Assembly: GCA_037447655.1 (NCBI GenBank)
Contig: JBBHKE010003281.1
Location: forward strand, 188,001-211,889
Source of the DNA: Zygnema cylindricum
Taxonomy: Eukaryota; Streptophyta; Zygnematophyceae; Zygnematales; Zygnemataceae
Reading direction: 5' to 3'
DNA length: 23,889 bases
Notes under the pieces: model-generated
Told to the model about the DNA's origin: nothing
The model's input: the letters and a program-made list of their open reading frames with translations, nothing else
The model's database searches: none
In this document: positions 17,515 through 23,889 of the stretch, one piece after another
Position numbering within the stretch: position 1 is the stretch's first letter
Layout: each line of letters opens with the position of its first letter
Position numbers and translations under genes: made by a program

Positions 17515-18277
17515 TAAGGGTGCATCTCCATGTACCTAAGTAAGGGTTTTTTTCTGTCGTTTTCCTGTTAAACTTAGAGCCGTACCGCCTAAGTTTCAAC
17601 CGTACAAAAAAATAGAGAAAATGAGAAGTACATTTTGCGTCATCATCGAATTTAAGATGTATTGCATGTTGTCGTTTTGTGTTCTTCGACCCACGGCCAC
17701 GCCAAAAACGTCATCTTCAAACTTTTCTTTATAACACAAGGAAGATCTGTTTTAAAACAAAGAATTTTTGAAAAACAAATAGAAACACATAGTTGCACGT
17801 GTAAATTTTTTTCAAGAAATTTTAAAAGAATTGAAGCGACGACGAAAAGTGCACGATCCGCTATGTTTTGTCAGTTTGCGTTGAGGTACGACAAATCAAA
17901 GCACAATTAGTTTGGTGTTGTCCGTTTGCGCTGGTACGGATTTTATTTCGCCAGGGGTCTCAAGATCTGATGCCATTTCATGTCGACCGGACAAGTGACG
18001 CAAAGGCAAAGTGCATCTTCTTCGACTGTGAAACGGCACAGGCTGGAGGGCGGTACGTCTACAATGTCACAAGCAATTACAAAAAAAAAAGTGCGTCATC
18101 ACAGATTGTACACCGTCAACAACCGTCACGGGCATTGTCGACTTATACAGTCGTCACGCCCTTAAGTGACAACTTCGTTTGGTACACATAGGGACACCCG
18201 AAATCCGGGTCCGCCGGATCTGCGTTAAAATACAAAGTAAATTCTCTAAGTTTCAATTATATGGAGACGCACCCTAA
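17515..18277. mobile_element. PIF/Harbinger-like TIR element, 757 bp
   Basis: The element spans 17518-18274. Left end GGGTGCATCTCCATGTA and right end TATATGGAGACGCACCC form an inverted repeat with two mismatches within TAA flanks (17515-17517, 18275-18277). Near its right end TACACATAGGGACACCC (18183-18199) resembles a second, inner terminus; its counterpart form occurs at 13071. No transposase; the overlapping frames of 82-107 codons have no recognisable domain. Confidence 0.75.
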
Positions 18278-18304
18278 TATTAACTCCACGCTAATAATGT
18301 AGCA

Positions 18305-18456
18305 ATTTAGATTGTAGATCTAACGGTTGCAATTGAAATGTAGGATTCTCAGCTTCCGATTGGCGGTCTCAAATTGAAAATCCGACAAGTGTGTACGGAG
18401 AAAAGATGTTTTAAGTGGCGAAAAAATCCTTGACGCTAATAACGATTTGCGGTGTA
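18305..18456. mobile_element. left-truncated foldback MITE of the TA family
   Basis: It matches the right two thirds of the 15335-15550 element: ATTCTCAGCTTCCGATTGGC, then GTGTACGGAGAAAAGATG, ending AACGATTTGCGGTG at 18454 followed by TA. The left arm is missing, replaced by unrelated sequence just beyond the right end of the Harbinger-like element. Confidence 0.75.
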
Positions 18457-18841
18457 TGCTCAACGTTGATAAATTTTACAATCTCGCACGGATTGTTAGA
18501 AAAACATTGAAAACTAATATTAAAATCCATCTGCTCTAGTTTTCAATCTGAAAAAACAGTGATCAAGAAGAGCGTATAAAAGGAAAATGGACATAATTTT
18601 TAAACCTTTGTGATGTAGTAATACTTTCTCTCTGTTTGATAAAGTTCCTTAAAATGAGGAAAGCTAGTAACCGTTGATTATTGTGTTAAGGTAAATAAAA
18701 AAATCTATTACCTTAGAGACTGACAAAATGGAAGAACTAATTAATGTTGACTATTCTTCCAGAAAAATATATTCTTACAGAAAAACATATCTTCCAAAAA
18801 AACATATTCTTACAGAACAAACTTGTTTTTTTCTCCTGCAG
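18457..18841. other. AT-rich non-coding stretch with 18-bp tandem repeat
   Basis: No gene seen. At 18753-18818 an imperfect 18-bp unit ATTCTTMCAGAAAAAYAT occurs about 3.6 times, followed by a T-rich tract ending CTCCTGCAG, which looks like a splice acceptor. Confidence 0.5.
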
Positions 18842-19048
18842 GAGAAATAATGGACGCCATTGTTCCATGGACGCAGTTCCGTTCACAGTTTCCTACAGCA
18901 GAAGATTCTTCTTCTTTATGTAGCTCTCTGGAGTTTTATAATGTTTACTGTAATTTGAATAATTGCGGAAAGTGGCCATTGGTGACTCCTCACTATGAAA
19001 GTGACTTAAAAGTTTTTTGTGTTCTCTGTTGGACCACAAAACATAGAA
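18842..19048 (+). CDS. candidate exon, unknown protein
   Basis: A strong acceptor (T-rich tract, then CTCCTGCAG at 18833-18841) precedes an open stretch that includes MDAIVPWTQFRSQFPTAED and CNLNNCGKWPLVTPHYESDL. A possible donor AAT|GTGAGA follows at 19049, and a CT-rich tract comes next, as in intron 2 of the LRR-type gene. Composition is mixed, with several Cys and Trp, unlike the flanks. I do not recognise a family. It may be an internal exon of a gene whose other parts lie outside the readable sequence, or a chance frame. Confidence 0.3.
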
Positions 19049-19059
19049 ATGTGAGAAAA

Positions 19060-19206
19060 TCCCTTCCTCCCTCCCTCCCTCCCTCCCTTCCTCCCTCCCT
19101 CCCTCTCCCTCCCTCTCTTTCTCCCCCTCTCTCTCTCCCTTTCTCTCTCTCTCTCCCTCTCTCTCCCTCCCTCTCCCCCTCCCCCTCCCCCTCCCCCTCC
19201 TTTTTT
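19060..19206. repeat. CCCT/CT-rich low-complexity tract
   Basis: (CCCT)n, (CT)n and (CCCCCT)n runs follow one another. Serine/Leucine/Proline frames over it are artefacts of the repeat. Confidence 0.9.
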
Positions 19207-20150
19207 AATTAGAAAAGAAAAAAACATTCAATTATAGGAAAGAGTCTTTGGTTGAGGAAATAATAAAGGACGTAAAGAAAAAATATTTGTTTGCAAGAAA
19301 ACAATCGTTAAATTGGAGAAGAAAATTTGATTCAATAAGATTTTCTTTGAATTCGAGAAGAAAATCTTTGAATGTAGAGATAAAATTTAATAATTTTCTA
19401 AATCTTATTTTCGGGCCCTGAATTGCCTTGTTCAACTGCGCATTTGTATGGCAAAAGGGGATATGATTTTTTTTCAAATTTGCTTTATAATCATTGTAAT
19501 TAAGAAACTTATGTTGATGGCAAACAATCGTGATAATTGTTTGTAAAGTGCATTAGCTTCCTCCTTTCTTGTTAAATTCTCACCTTTTTTTTGATCAAAT
19601 ATAACTTGCAATAGACTAAAACATTGCTAATTGTAAACCATGAGAAAAACCTGCATTTTTGTCGTGTTTTGTTGTTTTAGCTTTTGTTGTTATATCTTTC
19701 ATTGTTTTAGCTTTCAAATCATATAGTTCTCTCTCTCTCTCTCCCTTTTCCTCTCCCTCTACCTGTCTCTTTCCGTCTTTCTCTCCCGCTCTTTCTCCCT
19801 CTCTTGACTACTGATACATATTAGCAAGTCTACTATATAATCTCGAGCATTATATTTTAGATTTTAGGTTTTTTTGTACACATGGTGATATGCATGATTT
19901 CTTTCACTAGAATCAAGTTGAAAGCTCTCGTTCTAAGGCTTCGTCAGCCATTGAAAATCTCGCTGCAGTCAATCAAAATAGACTAATCTGAGCAACTAAT
20001 TTCGTAAAGACAGATCTCAAATAACAGACGAAATTAAGAATGACAAGGTTACGCTCCTTGAAGTTTGCACATTGTGCATCTTTTTTTAATTGACTTAGCT
20101 TTAAGAAATCACCTATCTTATATACACTAGCCTGCCTGCCTGCCGCCTTA
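19207..20150. other. AT-rich non-coding stretch, one pseudo-exon candidate
   Basis: Most of this holds nothing I can name. A CT-rich run lies at 19727-19805. At 19911-20063, after TTTCTTTCACTAG, the reading SRSKASSAIENLAAVNQNRL is followed by ATNFVKTDLK with two in-frame stops and then, in another frame, DEIKNDKVTLLEV. It resembles a coiled-coil segment that has decayed. The evidence is weak. Confidence 0.35.
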
Positions 20151-20850
20151 ACTCCCCCTCCCTCTCTCCATCCCCCTCTCCCTCTCCCTCTCCCTCTCCC
20201 TCTCCCTCTCCCTCTCCCTCTCCCTCTCCCTCTCCCTCTCCCTCCCTCCCCCTCTCCCTCTCTCTACCTCCCTCCCCCTCTCCCTCTCTCTCTCCCTCTC
20301 CCTCTCCCTCTCCCTCTCCCTCTCCCTCCCCCTCCCCCTCCCCCTCTCCCTCTCCCTCCCCCTCCCCCTCCCCCTCTCCCTCTCCTTCTCCCTCTCCCTC
20401 TCCCTCTCCCTCTCCCTCTCCCTCTCCTTCTCCCTCTCCCTCTCCCTCTCCCTCTCCCTCTCCCTCTCTCTACCTCCCTCTCTCCCTCTCCCTCTCCCTC
20501 TCCCTCTCCCTCTCCCTCTCCCTCTCCCTCCCCCTCTCCCTCTCCCTCTCCCTCTCCCTCTCCCTCTCCCTCCCCCTCTCCCTCTCCCTCTCCCTCTCCC
20601 TCTCCCTCTCCCTCTCCCTCCCCCCCTCTCCCTTTCCCTCTCCCTCTCCCTCTCCCTCTCCCTCTCCCTCTCCATCTCCCTCTCCCTCTCCCTCTCCCTC
20701 TCCCTCTCCCTCTCCTTCTCCCTCTCCCTCTCCCTCTCCCTCTCCCTCTCCCTCTCCCTCTCCCTCTCCCTCTCCCTCTCCCTCTCCCTCTCTCTCCCCC
20801 TCTCCCTCCCTCTCCCTCTCCCTCTCCCTCTCCCTCTCCCTCTCCCTCTC
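20151..20850. repeat. (CCCTCT)n hexanucleotide satellite, about 700 bp
   Basis: An almost uninterrupted CCCTCT array with occasional CCCCCT, CTTCTC, CATCTC and CTACCT variants. The minus strand is (GGGAGA)n, able to form G-quadruplexes along its whole length. The period of six keeps all frames open, giving a 266-codon Arg-Glu/Arg-Gly frame on the minus strand that I do not accept as a gene. It abuts the 3-prime LTR of the copia element. Confidence 0.97.
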
Positions 20851-20859
20851 CTCAACTGT

Positions 20860-21170
20860 ACTTTGAATTTACCTAGCTGTTTACTGCATTTAGTCAGTCT
20901 TTGGAAAGACTGCTCACTTGTACTTTCACTGCAAAAGGAATCTTTCATGTCAGTTCATACCTGGTGTTTTTGGATTCCGGTTTTGTATTTTGATGCCTAT
21001 TTATACTTTTGATTCATTAAAGAAATCGTCTTTTCCACACTATTAGTGGTTTGTAGTTAAACTCAAATTTTCTACTATTTCTCTAGATTTTGGTGGTCTT
21101 TGTCTACCTTTTCTATCTCTACTCTGTCTATCTTTGTTAGGAGGTAAAGCTTACTAAAGCTTACATAACA
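20860..21170 (-). repeat. 3-prime LTR of the copia element
   Basis: It starts on the minus strand with TGTTATGTAAGC at 21170, directly after the polypurine tract. A TATA box, TATAAATAGG, lies near 21003, as expected between U3 and R. The match to the other LTR covers about 21018-21170. The lower limit is uncertain and may reach the CT satellite at 20850. Confidence 0.75.
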
Positions 21171-21182
21171 ATACTCCCTTTA
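21171..21182 (-). other. polypurine tract
   Basis: TAAAGGGAGTAT on the minus strand lies immediately before the LTR start TGTTATG and after the RNase H region. This is the expected place for the plus-strand primer of copia elements. Confidence 0.75.
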
Positions 21183-21600
21183 AGCTCTAGAAGCTTTCCC
21201 ACTAAGTTCACATGCATTGCGATAAAACTCTAACTTAGGAGTTGGTAGAGCTTTAGTTAACATATCAGCGATCATTTTAGCATCTGGCAAGCCCTCACAA
21301 GTGTAGTCGATTGTCCACATGCTTGCTCTTGAAGTGATGACTTGGATTGGTAGCGACCGATATAGCTGCTTGGTTGTCGCACCAAACGATTTGTGTTCCT
21401 TGCTGTGTGAACCCCAACTCTTGTTAATAACAACTTGACCCATAGGAGTTCTTTCGCAGCTAAACTTGCCGCCATGTACTCCACCTCCATTGTAGATTGA
21501 GCAGTCACTTTCTGTAGCTTGCTGCTCCAACAGCAAGTTCCTTGTCCAATTTTGATACATATCCTGTTCCTTGTCCAATTTTTAATACATATCCTCTTGT
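21180..21600 (-). pseudogene. copia RNase H domain and C-terminal tail, frameshifted
   Basis: One frame reads VTAQSTMEVEYMAASLAAKE and LLWVKLLL, the copia RNase H core with the conserved Glu and Ala-rich helix. Another carries AKMIADMLTKALPTPK (about 21240-21280), the usual end of copia polyproteins. A 29-30 bp tandem duplication at 21538-21596 and at least one frameshift inactivate it. Confidence 0.85.
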
Positions 21601-22770
21601 TTACTTTTTACAAGGTATATCGCTATAAGTAGCATCACTCCTTGTGCTTATATCTACTTCCTCTCCTCCTAGGTTCTGCCACAAATTTTTAGTTCCAACT
21701 AAGTATCGAAGAACTTTTTTAGCTACTTCCCAATTTGACCTTTTCGGATTGCTAAGAACTCCTACAACTTTTACAGTTGCAGCAATGTCGAATACAGTTC
21801 GCAAAACAAATCAGACTTTCTACCTCACTTCCTACCACTTGCCTGTACGGAATCTGAGACATAATCTCTTGCTCTCCTAATTCCAGACGGGCTCCGACTA
21901 ATACTCCAAATTCACAATTTTGTCCTTCTTATTAGTGTTTGAACTCCATGGGTGTGGCACAAATTTTTGCATCTGTCATACCGAACTTTTTAAGCATGTT
22001 CTTGATGGCTTCCTTTTGTGTTAATTGAATGATTCTTCGGTCTCTATCCCTCTCTACCAAGATATACTTGGCCTCTCCCAAATCCTTCATCTCAAACCTA
22101 AATTCAAAGCCTTTTTTACTCTTGCCACTCCCTTTATTGACTTGCTAATGATAAGGAGATCATCGACATAGACTGCAATGAATAAGACTTTATCTATGTT
22201 GTTTACGTTCATTACATATACTGAATGATTAGAGTTGATTGTAGTAAAGCCTAGCCCGAGTAGGAATTCATCTAGCTATATATTCCATTGACGTAGGGCT
22301 TGCTTGAGTCTATACAAAGAATTTAGAAGTTAACAGACTAGATTCTCTTTCCCTACTTTTTCATACATCTCCGGTTGTTTCATATATATCTTCTCTTTTA
22401 ACTGTCAATGCAAAAATGTCCTCTTGACATCCATTTGATGCGTATGTAGATCCTTTATTGTAGCTGGGTTAAAAGGATTCTAACAGATGGGAAATGTACA
22501 ACCGTGGAAAAAGTTTCCTTAAAATCGATCCCCTCTTTCTGATTGAAACTTTTAGCTACCAGCCGTGCTTTGTACCTTTCAATTATATTTTCTGGGTTAC
22601 GTTTGACTTTAAAAACCCACTTACTCCCAATCGTTGTCTGACCCGGAGGAAGATCCACGAGCTCCCATGTTTGGGCTTCCATTATAGACTTCATCTCCTC
22701 GTTAACGGCCACTTTCCAATGCTCTCTCTCCGGGGAAGAAATAGCTTCTTGTATGGTGCTTGCCGAAAGT
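21601..22770 (-). pseudogene. copia reverse transcriptase (RVT_2), frameshifted
   Basis: The intact N-terminal part runs from the linker (SSPEREHWKVAVNEEMKSIM) through GSKWVFKVKRNPENIIERYK to about 22490. Beyond that the protein continues in broken frames: LYRLKQALRQW, AVYVDDLLII with the catalytic YVDD at 22159-22170, FEMKDLGEAKYIL, and the downstream segment around 21650-21800 (SNWEVAKKVLRYLVGTKNL). All expected reverse-transcriptase blocks are present but in several frames. It would copy the element RNA into DNA in the particle. Confidence 0.88.
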
Positions 22771-23240
22771 GCCAGTGTAGTGTCAACTCCCCTTAATCTT
22801 GCACTCCTCCGATGTCCCTTTGGAAAGTCTGACACTAGAATATAGGGTTGTGTTTTTTTTGTTTCGGGTAGTAGTTGATTCCTCTCGTGCTTGTGACAGA
22901 GTCTCCATGTTGGGTTGAACTTCTTCGGTGTCGGGTTGAATTTCCTCGATAATAATTTCCTCAACTGCTGAATCTCTTTCTGAGGACAGATGTTCATCTT
23001 CTATCAACACAAATTGTGCTGCTCTTCACAAATTGTGTTGCTCTTTTCTCTTTCTTTTCTTCTAGCAAGCTAAACACATCAATGGACTTTCCTTCGTCCT
23101 TCACAAGTATGTTCCTAATTATCTTAACCGTGTTTTTACAAGGAACAAATATTCTATATCCTTTTGACTGATCTGCATGTCCTACCAGAATGCCAAGCAT
23201 ACCTTTTGGTTGTAGCTTCCACTTATGTGGATCATTCTTT
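22771..23240 (-). pseudogene. copia integrase C-terminal tail and acidic linker
   Basis: Starting at about 23240 the minus strand reads KWKLQPKGMLGILVGHADQS and KGYRIFVP, the GYxxxSKGYR segment that follows the copia integrase core. A 19-bp tandem duplication at 23008-23045 shifts the frame. An acidic linker (EEIIIEEIQPDTEEVQPNME) then leads to the reverse transcriptase. The catalytic part of integrase is deleted. Confidence 0.82.
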
Positions 23241-23250
23241 TTCTAAAAAA

Positions 23251-23390
23251 CAAAAGGAATCGTCCTTTTCCACACTGTTAGTGGTTAGTAGTTAAGCTCA
23301 AACTTCCTATTATTTCTCTATTTTCTGGTGGTCTCTGTCTACTCTGTCTATCTTTGTTAGGAGGTAAAGCTTACTAAAGCTTACATAACA
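23251..23390 (-). repeat. truncated 5-prime LTR of the copia element
   Basis: It is a direct repeat of 21018-21170 with small differences, including a missing stretch of about 14 bases near 23338. The match stops at about 23251, short of the TATA box present in the other copy. The deletion therefore removed R, U5, the primer-binding site and everything up to the integrase tail. Confidence 0.85.
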
Positions 23391-23427
23391 ATAAAAGTTA
23401 GTGAATTTTTTTGGAAGCATGATGCAG

Positions 23428-23489
23428 GAGGAGGCAGCGACAGATGTCGTTATTCCCATCAGTGTTTTGTCTTCTCTTTCTCCTGCTAG
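23428..23489 (+). CDS. candidate small exon, unknown protein
   Basis: The acceptor GATGCAG ends at 23427 and the donor CTAG|GTAACT begins at 23490. The 62 bases between are open and read EEAATDVVIPISVLSSLSPA. Composition is more coding-like than the flanks, but the exon is very short and no partner was found. A chance match cannot be excluded. Confidence 0.22.
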
Positions 23490-23889
23490 GTAACTCGTAA
23501 TTACACAAGCTCCGTTATTTTTTTGTTTTTTATTTTAATCATCCTCTATCCACTCTACACTATCACATTTTTGGCAGATAGGAAGTTGTTAGTTCTCTTG
23601 GACTTGTTTGTTCTTCAGCCATTCTTGTTCTTTTTGTTTCATGCATCTAAAACCTTTATGTGCATATTTGAGGTGTTCAAAAGAGTTTGTTTTTCTTGTT
23701 ATGTTCACGTCACTTTTATGTGTTCTCTATGAGCTTCTTCTCTCTCTTTGCCCCTGCCCATTCAAGTTCCCATATTGTTTCCTTGAGGTGCTTCAAGTTA
23801 CCTCAACACAAATGTCTCTAATACATGTCTCACTTTTTGTCAGTACATTTTTTGAGCATACAGTTTTGCGAGGGCTTCTTGCCTCTTTT
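23490..23889. other. T-rich non-coding stretch
   Basis: I see no gene, RNA or repeat that I can support. Open frames are Phe/Leu/Val-rich as expected from T-rich sequence. Confidence 0.5.

Larger units (their letters stand above)
20860..23390 (-). mobile_element. Ty1/copia element with LTR remnants and large internal deletion
   Basis: Minus-strand order from 23390: 5-prime LTR piece, integrase C-terminal tail, linker, reverse transcriptase, RNase H, polypurine tract, 3-prime LTR. Gag, protease and the integrase catalytic core are absent: the LTR piece at 23251-23390 runs directly into integrase-tail coding sequence. Frameshifts, stops and two small tandem duplications (21538-21596, 23008-23045) break the rest. 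The two LTR copies share a long, nearly identical block ending GCTTTACCTCC when read from TGTTATGTAAGC. The element is dead but better preserved than the one at 2-4 kb, and its reverse transcriptase is related to it. Confidence 0.9.

Noticed and set aside
17868-18191. Protein-coding gene of about 107 codons
   Set aside because: Three overlapping frames are open, it lies within a TIR element, and no domain is recognisable.
18823-19212. Single 129-codon gene ending in SLPPSLPP repeats
   Set aside because: The second half is a translation of the CT tract. Only the first part is kept, as a weak exon candidate.
20148-20948. 266-codon minus-strand open frame rich in Arg-Glu and Arg-Gly
   Set aside because: It is the translation of (GGGAGA)n; a 6-base repeat without stops keeps every frame open. 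Its first 30 codons lie in LTR sequence.
1-23889. tRNA, rRNA or other structured RNA genes
   Set aside because: I looked for cloverleaf and conserved rRNA blocks on both strands and recognised none.

Overview
This is eukaryotic nuclear DNA: gene-poor, rich in transposable elements, with candidate split exons, long non-coding stretches, several DNA-transposon families, two decayed Ty1/copia elements and much CT/GA low-complexity sequence. A 10-N assembly gap lies at 10375-10384. I cannot name the species. A green-lineage host (alga or plant) is suggested, not proven, by an LRR-N-terminal-like gene start whose upstream region has CACGTG G-boxes, TGACGTCA and AAACCCTAA.

Layout. 1-1.9 kb: AT-rich DNA with one candidate exon and a 138-151 bp tandem repeat. 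2.0-4.05 kb: a broken copia element on the minus strand. 4.06-5.8 kb: CT/GA low-complexity, gene-free. 5.8-18.46 kb: a compartment unusually rich in GTAC and made largely of non-autonomous transposons. It holds three hAT-type elements with 8-bp target duplications (5970-7090, 8081-8947, 11168-11918). It also holds a TA-flanked family with CACCGC...GCGGTG ends (complete copies at 7149, 13737, 14682 and 15335, plus one-ended relics) and a TAA-flanked PIF/Harbinger-like family with GGGTG... ends (12452-14548, 12995-14395 nested inside it, and 17518-18274). Two genes sit in this compartment: a secreted LRR-type gene start (two exons, 9771-10110) and an intronless seven-helix HlyIII/PAQR-like gene with one frameshift (16444-17096). 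18.5-20.15 kb: AT-rich DNA with weak exon candidates. 20.15-20.85 kb: a 700-bp (CCCTCT)n block. 20.86-23.39 kb: a second minus-strand copia element with recognisable LTRs but lacking gag, protease and most of integrase. 23.4-23.9 kb: one more possible small exon.

No operon-like cooperation is visible. The main story is the transposon history: nested insertions at 12.4-14.5 kb, internal-deletion derivatives, and hAT elements whose internal 62-bp tandem repeats carry the same 8-mer as their terminal repeats. GTAC, the core bound by SBP-domain factors of green plants, is concentrated in these elements and upstream of the LRR-type gene. That is the most interesting functional hypothesis here, and it is inference.
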